The notes below the pieces were generated by a model that was not told the DNA's origin, did not search any database, and saw only the letters and a list, made by a program, of their open reading frames with translations. The translations under genes and the position numbers were made by a program. Positions 7,564-16,195 of a stretch of DNA of 27,014 bases are shown piece after piece. Position 1 is the stretch's first letter. Each line of letters opens with the position of its first letter. The stretch is from an uncultured Alphaproteobacteria bacterium (GTDB taxonomy: Bacteria; Pseudomonadota; Alphaproteobacteria; RF32; CAG-239). The stretch covers positions 1-27,014 of the forward strand of contig CAJTWX010000016.1 in assembly GCA_910580155.1 (NCBI GenBank), in the 5' to 3' direction.

Positions 7564-8130
7564 TTATTCTCCACTTCTGAACCTGCGCTGAAATTCCCTT
7601 AAATACAAATATCGCGCATCATTTTTCTTAATATCATCAATTACAATGGTTTGCGCCTCTTTGCCATATGTTATGCAAACACTCATCCTGCCTTTGTTTA
7701 ACAACAGCCTGCCCAAGCCGTAAATCAGGCTGTAAACCAACTTCAGACGAAACACCTTTTCAAACTTTGATGGTTCTCTTTTAGCCGTTTTCACTTCCGC
7801 AAAAGTGATTTGTTTAATTTCATCAAAAGGAATTTTCTTCTTCGCAATTCCCATAAAAAAACACTGTTTTTTAATAATACAAAGCTTTTCGCTGTCACAT
7901 TCCAAAACAGTTTTATAGCTTGTCAGCCACACCCACATAGTAACCGCGATAACATAAACAAACCCTGACCGGACAAATGGCCAAAAGTCTTCCGGTACAT
8001 AAAAGAACACCCGCCACACCACAATAAACGGCATCAGCAAAAGAACCGGAAACAGCACTCTCCCGACACATCTGAACACAAATGCCCAAATATCTCCAGT
8101 GCAGACTTCTCCAATTCTCTGCCTTCCCAT
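7564..8130 (-). CDS. Small membrane protein with a possible bacterial PH-like domain
   Basis: A 188-residue protein with two probable transmembrane segments near residues 24-44 and 53-72. A soluble, beta-rich part follows (TVLECDSEKLCIIKK, IPFDEIKQITFAEV, SVCITYGKEAQTIVI). The order two TM helices then IPFDEI-type strands recalls YdbS/bPH2-like membrane proteins, but I cannot confirm the family. Its GGAGG ribosome site overlaps the TAG stop of the AI-2E reading frame (8140-8142), so the two are translationally linked. It is the last gene of the minus-strand DUF2066 - AI-2E - membrane protein operon. In related genomes I recall the AI-2E gene being followed by a DnaA-related (HdaA) gene, so this neighbour looks lineage-specific. 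Confidence 0.6.
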   Translation of the reverse strand: MGRQRIGEVCTGDIWAFVFRCVGRVLFPVLLLMPFIVVWRVFFYVPEDFWPFVRSGFVYVIAVTMWVWLTSYKTVLECDSEKLCIIKKQCFFMGIAKKKIPFDEIKQITFAEVKTAKREPSKFEKVFRLKLVYSLIYGLGRLLLNKGRMSVCITYGKEAQTIVIDDIKKNDARYLYLREFQRRFRSGE

Positions 8131-8139
8131 TGTTGCCTC

Positions 8140-8871
8140 CTAGTCCAGATAAAGCGAACTCATTTTATATCTCTTGATAGCGTTTCGCACCAACACGCCG
8201 ATAATCGCCGCAAGCGGCACAGCCAACATCAAACCCAAAAAACCAAGCAACACGCCACCGGCAAGCAACGCAAACATCACCCAAACCGGATGCAGTCCGA
8301 CACTTTCACCCACAAGTTTCGGCGTCAGGAAATTTCCTTCCAAGAACTGCCCAACCAAGAAAACGCCAACCACATACATCACGTGATGCACATCACCATA
8401 TTGCGCAAACGCCAACACACACCCGAGCACAAAACCGGTAATTGACCCAACATACGGAATAAATGAGATAATTCCGGCAATAAACCCGACTAAAAGCCCA
8501 AGTTCCAACCCCACAAGCTTTAAACCGATAGAATAAAACAAGCCCAAAATCAAACAAACGCTCAACTGTCCGCGGATAAATCCGGCAATAATCACATTGA
8601 TTTCACTCATCGTTTCCATAATGCCTTTTTTAGATTTTTTCGGCAAAAGCCCTTCAAACTTCGCCACAAAAATATCCCAGTCGCGCAGCATATAAAACGT
8701 CACAACCGGTGTAATCAATATAAGCGAGATAAGGTTAATCAATGCAAATCCGTTAGAAAGCAGTCCGCTCAAAACCCTGCCGACAATCTTTAATCCGTTG
8801 CCGATATTGCCTTTAACCATCTCTTCAATATTACTGCCTTTCAAATCGGGAAATCTCTCCGCCAGATTCTG
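8140..8871 (-). pseudogene. AI-2E (PerM/YhhT-type) transporter, C-terminal part after an in-frame amber codon
   Basis: This part continues directly, in the same frame, from the codon after the TAG at 8872-8874 and supplies the second two thirds of an AI-2E family membrane transporter. Features include TPVVTFYMLRDWD, GFIRGQLSVCLILG, IISFIPYVGS and the C-terminal FLTPKLVGESVGLHPVWVMF segment that is strongly conserved in the family. Four or five TM helices are evident. As a separate product it could only start at an internal codon such as TTG 8844 or ATG 8820, with no good ribosome site. The reading frame has otherwise stayed open to its natural TAG stop at 8140, which suggests recent interruption, suppression or a base-call error rather than long decay. 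Confidence 0.7.
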
Positions 8872-9273
8872 CTACAACGGCCGCACTTTTTCCATAATCA
8901 GTCCAAGATATTTCGGTGTTGCTTGTAATAATAATGACAACTGGTTTTCAAGCATCCCGACAAACAATCCCAACGCTGGCAACACAATCAGCACCACCAA
9001 AAAGCAAACCAGCAGCGTCGCCCACAGCCGCGACATTTTAAGCTTCTGCATTTTATCCACCATCGGGTCAAGTAAATACGCAAGCAGAATCCCCGCCACA
9101 AACGGCATTAACACCGACCTGAGCACATACAATAAATAAAAAAATGCAAAAAAGATAACAAACCACATATACGGGCTGACATAAAACCGGCTGCGCCCTG
9201 TCGGCAAACTGTCCGTTATCTTTTGAACAGTAGTTTTAACTGCCGATTGTTTACTCATTTTAGTTGATGGCAT
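8872..9273 (-). pseudogene. AI-2E (PerM/YhhT-type) transporter, N-terminal part ending at an in-frame amber codon
   Basis: This frame encodes the first 133 residues of an AI-2E family transporter (proposed exporter/permease family, inner membrane), then hits TAG at 8872-8874. TM helices cover residues about 37-75 (FVIFFAFFYLLYVLRSVLMPFVAG) and 85-115. LAYLLDPMVDKM is a family hallmark. The start is ATG 9273, preceded by GAAGGAGG; it overlaps the DUF2066 stop by 14 bases, so translation is coupled. With the amber codon read through, the whole product would be about 376 residues, close to the normal family size. The sequence around the break reads KVRPL, stop, QNLAERFPDL. Confidence 0.7.
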
Positions 9274-10276
9274 AATATCCTCCTTCATTTCTCATTTGAT
9301 ACCCCTTTACGCCCAAATTCGCTTGCAGCTTTTCAATAACACCACTGTAAACAAAACGAAAACGTACTTTGCCGTTGCCCATAGAAACAATCGCAACCTC
9401 GCTGACCTGCGGATTTGCCTCAAGCATTTTTTTAAGTGCAGCCCATTCAGCAAGTCTCGGATAAGTATAAACAGCGTCATAAGTTTTCGGTTCAGACATT
9501 TCCTCATCTGCCTCTGCAACTTTAACACTCCCCTTCAGCAATGGCAAAACCAAATCAACCGTCTCTGTCGGCGTTTTATTCTCAAGTTTGATTTCATCAA
9601 CTGTTCTATCCGGAAAAGATTTAACAAACACAACATTTTCTGCCGGCACATACTTCAAAACATATATACTGTTTATCCCGTTAAAATCCGCCAGTTCATT
9701 ATATTCGCCATCGGACATATCATAGAGGCGTTTGGCATTTGCTGCCGCAATATTACCCAGATTTTTGTCAATCACACGTACCAGAAGATTACCGCGTTCA
9801 ATCCTCCCGCGTTCAAAAAAAGCCTCCCGCAAAACATTTTTATCACTCCACAAATCCAGCTCACCATCTCGAAGCATCAGCGGAATAACCAAAACCTCCT
9901 GCTCTTCGCCCACCACAAACGGCATACCATTCTCCGCCATATAAGCTTTCAAAACCTCCTCATCAATGCTGACACGAAGCTCCGCAATATAACGAACATC
10001 CGAAGACTTTTCCATCAAAACCATCACACCTGAGATAAAATGCTGCAATTGGTTATCATTTAGTTCATTTAATTCCTTAACACTTTTCTCCGTGCTGATA
10101 CTTTGCACCACCTCGCCCAAGGCATCGCGTGCTGCCTTTGCCATAGCCTGCTCTTTGGCTTTCGTCACCGTTTCCGCAGTCACATCTACCCGCACATCCG
10201 CCTCGTATGATGGAGCCGCAAGCACATTGCCACCGCAAGCCAACACAAAAATCAAACTTAAAATAAACTTTTTCAC
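9260..10276 (-). CDS. DUF2066 domain-containing exported protein
   Basis: A 338-residue protein with a signal peptide (MKKFILSLIFVLACGG, cleavage near VLA), so periplasmic or envelope-associated. It matches DUF2066: an N-terminal domain with YEADVRVDVTAETVTKAKEQAM, a family-typical pattern of a duplicated-strand domain followed by alternating alpha/beta segments. Function is unknown. The GTG at 10276 is taken as the start because GGAG lies seven bases upstream and a classic signal peptide begins there; in-frame ATGs at 10291 and 10318 would add a charged extension before it. It is first in the operon with the AI-2E gene, a neighbour relation I recall from other Proteobacteria. It shares a 145-base divergent region with pta. 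Confidence 0.75.
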   Translation of the reverse strand: MKKFILSLIFVLACGGNVLAAPSYEADVRVDVTAETVTKAKEQAMAKAARDALGEVVQSISTEKSVKELNELNDNQLQHFISGVMVLMEKSSDVRYIAELRVSIDEEVLKAYMAENGMPFVVGEEQEVLVIPLMLRDGELDLWSDKNVLREAFFERGRIERGNLLVRVIDKNLGNIAAANAKRLYDMSDGEYNELADFNGINSIYVLKYVPAENVVFVKSFPDRTVDEIKLENKTPTETVDLVLPLLKGSVKVAEADEEMSEPKTYDAVYTYPRLAEWAALKKMLEANPQVSEVAIVSMGNGKVRFRFVYSGVIEKLQANLGVKGYQMRNEGGYYAIN

Positions 10277-10421
10277 CTTTTCTCTCCGCATTTTATCATA
10301 ATTATCTCTTTCATACACTTAAAAAGCACAAAAATCAAACTTTTTTATTGCCTTTTAAATGCGTATGATATTAACTAAAGGAAAATTTTTAATATGTTTT
10401 TTTCATATAAAAGGAATTGAA

Positions 10422-11423
10422 ATGGAAATCAGTAAATTTTTAAATTCTCTTTTGGACAGGGCGTCCAAAGATAAGAAAACAATTGTGTTGCCCGAAGGCG
10501 AAGACGAGCGCATTTTACAAGCCGCACACGTCATCAGCGAACGTAAAGCAGCAAATATCATCATACTAGGCAATGAAGAAGAAATCAAAGCTTACTTTGC
10601 TAAAAACAATTGGAATATGGACGATATCAGTATTATCAAACCTGAAACTTCTACCAAACTTGAAGAATACGCAAATCTGCTGTATGAATTGCGCAAAGCC
10701 AAAGGAATGACTTTGGAAGACGCTCGTAAAATGGCATTAAATTATAACTATTTTGGAACATTAATGATAAAAGCCGGTGACGCCGACGGTATGGTATCAG
10801 GCGCAAACCACTCCACGGCAGATACTGTTCGCCCTGCATTGCAGATTATCAAATCCGCACACAAAGACCGCAGTGTTTCATCAGCACTGATTTTGGTGGC
10901 TAATGACAAACCATATATCTTTTCAGATTGCGCCATCATCATCAACCCAAACGAACAAGAGCTTGCCGATATGGCTTTAGCCAGCGCTGAAACCGCCCTC
11001 AAGTTCGGGCTGGTTCCTAAAGTCGCAATGCTTTCATACTCAACTCGCGGCTCAGGTTCGGGCGGAATGGTAGATAAAGTGCGCAACGCCACCAAACTCG
11101 CACAGGATATGCTTGAAAACAGTAATTTAAAAGGCAAAGCCCTGATAGATGGCGAGTTACAGGCAGACGCTGCACTGGATTCTGTTGTTGCTAAAAAGAA
11201 AGCACCGGATTCGCAAGTTGCCGGAAACGCTAATGTTATGATTTTCCCGTGTTTGGAAGTCGGCAACATCAGTTATAAACTCTTACAGCGTTTATATGGC
11301 GCTGAAGCCTACGGTCCGATGTTGCAGGGCTTAAACGCACCAGTTAACGACCTTTCCCGCGGCGCTCTGGCCGAAGACATTGTCGGAATGATTGCCATCA
11401 CCGCCATTCAAGCTGTTAAATAA
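10422..11423 (+). CDS. pta: Phosphate acetyltransferase
   Basis: Converts acetyl-CoA and phosphate to acetyl phosphate and CoA in the cytoplasm, the first step of acetate fermentation. At 333 residues it is the short form: only the PTA/PTB catalytic domain, without the N-terminal regulatory domains of the E. coli enzyme. Signatures include IVLPEGEDERILQAA near the N-terminus, DGMVSGANHSTADTVRPALQI in the middle (the family DGxVSGAxHSTAD motif), and MLSYSTRGSGSG in the CoA/phosphate pocket. The upstream in-frame start at 10359 is rejected: AAGGA stands before the ATG at 10422 and homology begins there. It is followed 22 bases later by ackA, the expected partner. Confidence 0.96.
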   Translation: MEISKFLNSLLDRASKDKKTIVLPEGEDERILQAAHVISERKAANIIILGNEEEIKAYFAKNNWNMDDISIIKPETSTKLEEYANLLYELRKAKGMTLEDARKMALNYNYFGTLMIKAGDADGMVSGANHSTADTVRPALQIIKSAHKDRSVSSALILVANDKPYIFSDCAIIINPNEQELADMALASAETALKFGLVPKVAMLSYSTRGSGSGGMVDKVRNATKLAQDMLENSNLKGKALIDGELQADAALDSVVAKKKAPDSQVAGNANVMIFPCLEVGNISYKLLQRLYGAEAYGPMLQGLNAPVNDLSRGALAEDIVGMIAITAIQAVK

Positions 11424-11445
11424 TTTTTGTAAGGACGTATCTATA

Positions 11446-12630
11446 ATGAAAAAAATTCTTGTATTAAATTCCGGCTCATCTTCACTTAAATATCAACTGT
11501 TCAATGTTGACGGTGAAAAGTATGATGTTGTGGCCAAAGGCGTTGCCGACCGCATCGGTATTAACGGTTCTTTTGTAGAAATTAAATTCCCGAACGGGGA
11601 AAAACGCAAACGCGAAGTTGCACTGCCAACTCATAACGAAGCCATCAATGAAGTTATTTCCGAACTGTTGAATGGCGCTATAACCTCAATGGCAGAAATT
11701 GACGCTGTCGGTCACCGTGTTGTTCAAGGCGGCGACATTTTCAAAAACTCTGTTTTGGTAACAGACAGTGTGATTGACCAGATTGAGGCTCTTGCAGAAT
11801 TAGCCCCGCTGCATAACCACGCTCACGTCTTGGGAATGAAAGCCGTACAAAAACTCCTGCCGGATGTTCCGCAAACGGCAGTATTTGATACCGCTTTCCA
11901 TCAGACAATGCCGAAAGAAGCATTTTTATATGCTCTTCCTTTAGAACAATACACCAAATATAAAATTCGCCGTTATGGTTTTCACGGCACATCACACGCT
12001 TATGTTTCCGCAAAAGCCGCTGAACTTATCGGCAAAAAAGGCAAAATCATCACCTGCCACCTCGGCAACGGTGCCTCGATTTCTGCCATTGATAACGGCA
12101 AATGTTTAGATACATCAATGGGTTTCACCCCGCTGGCAGGTCTTGTAATGGGCACACGCTGCGGTGATATTGACCCCTACATTCCGCTTTATATCTGCAA
12201 ATCTCAAAACAAAACGCCGGATGAAGTCAATGAGATTCTGAACAAACGCAGTGGTATGTTTGGTCTGTGTGGCTATTCAGACAACCGCGATGTTGAAACA
12301 CTGTTCGGCGTAGAAGAAAAAGCAACCGACGCAATGAATGCTTATATTCACAGCATTATTCGTTTCATCGGCTCATATATCGCCGTATTAGGCGGAGTTG
12401 ACGCAATCGTCTTCACTGCCGGTATCGGCGAAAACGGCTCTCTGGTCAGAAAGCTTGTTTTAGAGCGTTTGCAATATCTGGGAATTACCCTTGACGAAGA
12501 AGCCAACAACCGCCGCGGCAATATTGAGGAAATCTCTACACCGGATTCTCAAGTTCGCGTTTTCGTCATTCCGACAGATGAAGAATATATGATTGCCAAA
12601 GACACAATGAATATTGTTTTTAGCGCATAA
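11446..12630 (+). CDS. ackA: Acetate kinase
   Basis: Transfers phosphate from acetyl phosphate to ADP, giving acetate and ATP. At 394 residues it has the normal length. ASKHA-fold motifs are in order: LNSGSSSLKYQL at the N-terminus (phosphate 1), VFDTAFHQTMP, RYGFHGTSH with the catalytic-site residues, CHLGNGASISAI (phosphate 2), and MGFTPLAGLVMGTRCGDIDP, then the adenosine motif FTAGIGENGSLVR. Start ATG 11446 is preceded by AAGGA ten bases upstream. It forms an operon with pta, and a strong terminator follows about 20 bases after the stop. The pair supplies substrate-level ATP, consistent with anaerobic growth. Confidence 0.98.
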   Translation: MKKILVLNSGSSSLKYQLFNVDGEKYDVVAKGVADRIGINGSFVEIKFPNGEKRKREVALPTHNEAINEVISELLNGAITSMAEIDAVGHRVVQGGDIFKNSVLVTDSVIDQIEALAELAPLHNHAHVLGMKAVQKLLPDVPQTAVFDTAFHQTMPKEAFLYALPLEQYTKYKIRRYGFHGTSHAYVSAKAAELIGKKGKIITCHLGNGASISAIDNGKCLDTSMGFTPLAGLVMGTRCGDIDPYIPLYICKSQNKTPDEVNEILNKRSGMFGLCGYSDNRDVETLFGVEEKATDAMNAYIHSIIRFIGSYIAVLGGVDAIVFTAGIGENGSLVRKLVLERLQYLGITLDEEANNRRGNIEEISTPDSQVRVFVIPTDEEYMIAKDTMNIVFSA

Positions 12631-12650
12631 ATCATACAAGAAAGACAAAA

Positions 12651-12677
12651 AAAAACCGCCAGAAATGGCGGTTTTTT
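12651..12677. terminator. Bidirectional rho-independent terminator after ackA
   Basis: AAAAACCGCC at 12651-12660 pairs with GGCGGTTTTT at 12667-12676 around the six-base loop AGAAAT, with a T run on the right and an A run on the left. It serves ackA on the plus strand and the OmpA-lipoprotein gene on the minus strand. Confidence 0.9.
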
Positions 12678-12694
12678 TTAAGTCATATAAGAAA

Positions 12695-13336
12695 CTATTG
12701 CCTGTTAATCAATACAATCTCAACACGGCGGTTTTGTTCGCGTCCGGCCGCTGTCGCATTAGAGGCAATCGGGTTTGATGAACCATAACCGTTAGCAACG
12801 ATACGATTGCCGTCCACACCCTGCAATCTCAAATAATTTGAAATCGAGTTAGCTCTCATCATCGACAATGAATTATTGGTTGCCGCACTGCCTGTGCTGT
12901 CTGTATAACCGTTAATCTGCACCATCGTCTTATTATATTCTTTAATCACTTTCGCAATAGAATTTAACACCGGTTGAAACGCCGGCTTAATGCTTGCGTC
13001 ATTGCTGGCAAAAGTAATATTCCCCGGCATAATCAAATAAATCTGCCCGTTAACTTCCTGCACCTGAACACCGGTATTCAAAAGTTCCTGACGAAGCTTA
13101 CGCGCCTGAATATCCATATAAGCTCCTGTTCCGGCTCCGGTTGCCGCACCAATACCCGCACCAATCAAGGCACCTTTTTTACCGCCGGCCAACGCACCGA
13201 TTCCCGCACCGGCAGCCGCGCCGATTCCCGTTCCCCACGCGGTTTTGGAAACTCTGCTCTCGCCCGTATACGGGTCTGTTGCGCAAGCTGTAAGCATAGA
13301 AACAGCCAATAAACTGCAAATAAACGATTTTTTCAT
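12695..13336 (-). CDS. OmpA-family lipoprotein with glycine zipper (YiaD-like)
   Basis: A 213-residue outer-membrane lipoprotein. The signal peptide ends in lipobox LTAC, with lipidated C18. Residues about 34-75 are a glycine zipper (GTGIGAAAGAGIGALAGG and following), likely membrane-inserted. The last 110 residues are an OmpA C-terminal domain that binds peptidoglycan: INGYTDSTGS, the SMMRANSISNYL helix and REQNRRVEI, whose D and R residues contact meso-diaminopimelate. This order is that of E. coli YiaD. Start ATG 13336 has AAAGG upstream; an ATG five codons earlier is in frame but less well placed. It ends in TAG. The preceding gene on this strand ends 65 bases upstream. Confidence 0.88.
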   Translation of the reverse strand: MKKSFICSLLAVSMLTACATDPYTGESRVSKTAWGTGIGAAAGAGIGALAGGKKGALIGAGIGAATGAGTGAYMDIQARKLRQELLNTGVQVQEVNGQIYLIMPGNITFASNDASIKPAFQPVLNSIAKVIKEYNKTMVQINGYTDSTGSAATNNSLSMMRANSISNYLRLQGVDGNRIVANGYGSSNPIASNATAAGREQNRRVEIVLINRQ

Positions 13337-13401
13337 CAATTTACCTTTCATAAAAGTTAAACCATTCCCCTCTCTTATAAAGAAAACTGCTTAACATAAA
13401 T

Positions 13402-14064
13402 TTAATGCTTAACCAGCTTTTTCATCACATAGCGGATAATCAGCAGCAAATACAAAGCCCCTAACCCCCAAATGAGCCACATTTTAAGCTCTCTGTCACT
13501 GATTGCCTTTGTAATTTTATTAACATTCAAAGCACTACCGGCTACTTTAATTCCCGCTGTCGGATTCTCGTGCAAAATATTAACCACATACTGATAATCA
13601 GGATTTAAAAAATCAAAATTCAATACCAAATCTTCACCATACGGGACTACCTTTGCTGTTATCGCACCGGTAGTTTCATCTTTATCAAGGTTAAAGTGCT
13701 GCATTTTCGCATCCTTCGGAACTTCAATCCGGATAGGATCGTGCCCGATATGTGATACATCCGCCCCCGAAAGCGCCTGCTCCCCCTGATTATAGAGATA
13801 TACCTTCGTCATATACAAATCTTTATACTTCTTGCCGTGCACATCCACTGCATATTCATTATTATTGCTTGAAGAAATAAGCTTAACCGTATTCGTTTCA
13901 TAGCGCAAAATCGGCCGGCTGACATAAAACTGATAATACCCAAGCGCAATTGCCGACACAGCCAAAATAAACGCCCCCGTCGGACTAGTCCAAAACGCCC
14001 AAAAATCCCGTATTGAACGGCTTAAAAAACTGGGTTCTTTTTTTTCCTCAACAATATCAAACAT
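13402..14064 (-). CDS. Two-TM membrane protein of unknown function
   Basis: A 220-residue protein that I do not recognise. It has a short cytoplasmic N-terminus, one TM helix at about residues 30-50 (GAFILAVSAIALGYYQFYV), and a central domain of predicted strands. The domain ends with FDFLNPDYQYVVNILHENP, and a second TM helix lies at about 195-213 before a lysine-rich end (MKKLVKH). The central part would be periplasmic if both helices span the inner membrane. AGGAGG precedes the ATG at ideal distance, so it is probably well translated. It precedes the OmpA-lipoprotein gene on the same strand, possibly in one transcript. Two copies of ATAATCTAAA (14164-14173, 14189-14198) lie upstream. Confidence 0.6.
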   Translation of the reverse strand: MFDIVEEKKEPSFLSRSIRDFWAFWTSPTGAFILAVSAIALGYYQFYVSRPILRYETNTVKLISSSNNNEYAVDVHGKKYKDLYMTKVYLYNQGEQALSGADVSHIGHDPIRIEVPKDAKMQHFNLDKDETTGAITAKVVPYGEDLVLNFDFLNPDYQYVVNILHENPTAGIKVAGSALNVNKITKAISDRELKMWLIWGLGALYLLLIIRYVMKKLVKH

Positions 14065-14235
14065 TTTACCTCCTAAATACCAGCTAAATATAACCTCTTC
14101 AAACCAACTTTAAACCCGCCAAAACACACTAAAAAAACATTAATTTTAAAATAAAAAACACCTATAATCTAAACTGCGACATTCGTCAATAATCTAAAAC
14201 GTGCTAACCCTGCTCTCTCTAAACATTCATAATTA

Positions 14236-14262
14236 AAAACGCCCAATCGCTTGGGCGTTTTT
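14236..14262 (-). terminator. Rho-independent terminator after typA
   Basis: AAAACGCCCAA and TTGGGCGTTTT form an 11-bp stem with loop TCGC, just past the typA stop codon. Read on the minus strand, a run of T follows the stem. Confidence 0.88.
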
Positions 14263-14269
14263 GTTTTCT

Positions 14270-16084
14270 TTATACAGCTTCGTTTTTCGAACGTTTGCGC
14301 AAAATCGGATCTAATATCTTTTTACGCAACCGAAGTGATTTCGGTGTCACTTCCAAAAGCTCATCTTGCTGAATATAAGACAGCGCCTGCTCAAGCGACA
14401 ACTTCCGTGGCGGAATCAAATCAATAGCGTCATCCTTACCTGCCGCACGAATGTTCGTCAGCTGCTTGGATTTGGTCGGGTTCACTTCCAAATCATTAGA
14501 CTTCGTATGCTCACCAATAATCATCCCCACATAAACCGGACTGTTGTGCTCAATAAACATCGGACCGCGATCTTGCAGCTTCCACAACGAATATGCAATC
14601 GCCGTTCCCGCCTCGCTTGAAATCAGCACGCCGTTACGATGGCTCTCAATCTCGCCTTTATATGGTTCATAACCATAGAACACACGGTTCATAATACCAG
14701 TTCCGCGCGTATCAGTCAAAAAGTCCGAATGATAACCAATCAACCCTCTCGCTGGCGCGTGGAAAATCAAACGGGTTTTATTGCCGATTTGTGACGGAAT
14801 CATTTCCAAAAGTTCGGCTTTGCGCTGGCTTAATTTCTCAACCACCGTTCCCGAAAACTCGTCATCCACATCCACCACAACTTCTTCAACCGGTTCAAGC
14901 ATATTACCATTCTCGTCTTTGTGCAGCAAAACACGCGGACGGGAAATCGAAAGTTCAAACCCTTCGCGGCGCATTGTTTCAATCAAAACACCGAGCTGCA
15001 ACTCACCGCGCCCCGCAACTTCAAACGATTCGGACGTTTCCGAACGCGAAATCTTCAATGCGATGTTGCACTCTGCCTCTTTTTGCAATCTGTCCCAAAT
15101 CATACGGGAGGTAACCTTATCCCCTTCACGACCAGCCAAAGGCGAGTCGTTAACGGAAAAGGTCATAGACAATGTCGGCGGATCAATCGGCTGCGCTTCA
15201 ATCGCATCCGTTACATCCATCGCGCAAATCGTGTCTGCCACAGTTCCTTTAACCACACCGGCAACAGCCACAATATCACCTGCCTGCGCTTCATTCAGCG
15301 CCACACGTTCCAAACCTTTGTAAGCCATAATCTTGGTAATACGGGTACGCTCAATTTCGCCGTTTTTATTGATAACCTTAACCGCATCATTAACTTTCAA
15401 ATTACCACTGTGAATCTTACCGGTCAAAATACGCCCGACAAATTTATCCGCTTCCAAAGTTGTTGCCAACATTGAAAACGGCTTGTCTTTCTCACACACA
15501 GGTTCCGGCACATACGATAAAATCAGCTCAAACAGCGGACGCAAATCTTTCTTTTCATCGCTTAATTCTTTAACCGCCCAGCCGTTACGCCCTGAAGCAT
15601 ATAATACTGGAAAATCAAGCTGCTCATCATTTGCATCAAGGCTAACAAACAAATCAAAAATTTCATCCAACACCTCATCCGGACGAGCATCAGGCTTATC
15701 TGCTTTATTGATAACCACAATCGGTTTTAGCCCGATTTTCAAAGCCTTACCAAGCACAAACTTGGTTTGTGGCATCGGTCCTTCCGAAGAGTCCACCAGC
15801 AAAACCACACCGTCAACCATAGATAAAATACGCTCAACCTCGCCCCCAAAGTCCGCGTGTCCGGGGGTGTCTACGATATTGATATTCGTCCCGTTCCACT
15901 CAACCGAGGTACATTTTGAAAGGATGGTAATGCCGCGTTCACGTTCCAAATCATTACTGTCCATCACGCAGGTTTCTACCTTCTGGTTATCCCTGAATGT
16001 CCCGCTCTGACGCAGCAATCCGTCCACCAAAGTAGTTTTGCCGTGGTCAACGTGGGCAATAATGGCAATATTTCTGATACTCAT
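14270..16084 (-). CDS. typA: Ribosome-binding GTPase TypA/BipA
   Basis: Translational GTPase of the EF-G/LepA superfamily, 604 residues, close to the usual 605-610. G1 AHVDHGKT spans residues 10-17, the switch I region is ERERGITILSK, G3 is DTPGHADFGG and G4 is NKAD. It then has the BipA-typical segments MIWDRLQKEAECNIALK and RGLIGYHSDFLTDTRGTGIMNR, and the C-terminal FIEHNSPVYVGMIIGEH. BipA acts on 50S assembly and is needed under cold or other stress. It is complete. It is divergent in position from nothing close; chromate-transporter genes lie upstream on the same strand, more than 100 bases away. A terminator closes the gene. Confidence 0.97.
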   Translation of the reverse strand: MSIRNIAIIAHVDHGKTTLVDGLLRQSGTFRDNQKVETCVMDSNDLERERGITILSKCTSVEWNGTNINIVDTPGHADFGGEVERILSMVDGVVLLVDSSEGPMPQTKFVLGKALKIGLKPIVVINKADKPDARPDEVLDEIFDLFVSLDANDEQLDFPVLYASGRNGWAVKELSDEKKDLRPLFELILSYVPEPVCEKDKPFSMLATTLEADKFVGRILTGKIHSGNLKVNDAVKVINKNGEIERTRITKIMAYKGLERVALNEAQAGDIVAVAGVVKGTVADTICAMDVTDAIEAQPIDPPTLSMTFSVNDSPLAGREGDKVTSRMIWDRLQKEAECNIALKISRSETSESFEVAGRGELQLGVLIETMRREGFELSISRPRVLLHKDENGNMLEPVEEVVVDVDDEFSGTVVEKLSQRKAELLEMIPSQIGNKTRLIFHAPARGLIGYHSDFLTDTRGTGIMNRVFYGYEPYKGEIESHRNGVLISSEAGTAIAYSLWKLQDRGPMFIEHNSPVYVGMIIGEHTKSNDLEVNPTKSKQLTNIRAAGKDDAIDLIPPRKLSLEQALSYIQQDELLEVTPKSLRLRKKILDPILRKRSKNEAV

Positions 16085-16195
16085 TTTCTGTTTGTTCCTT
16101 AAAAAATGCCTTTAAAACTCCCTTAAAGACATAACCTGACATTAAAATTTACCTTTTTATAGCAAAAAAATTTTAAATAGCAAGCATTTATGACA

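Noticed and set aside
8872..8874. TAG recoded as a sense codon across the genome
   Set aside because: TAG is the natural stop of several intact genes here (nrdD, the OmpA-lipoprotein gene, the 203-residue secreted protein gene), so only local effects need be considered.
9296..10033. A 245-codon open frame on the plus strand opposite the DUF2066 gene
   Set aside because: Composition is odd (many Asn, Ile, His, Phe) and no family is visible; the minus-strand frame has a signal peptide, a ribosome site and family similarity.
14781..15475. Overlapping open frames on the plus strand opposite typA
   Set aside because: Antisense shadows of conserved TypA motifs, with no ribosome site or domain.
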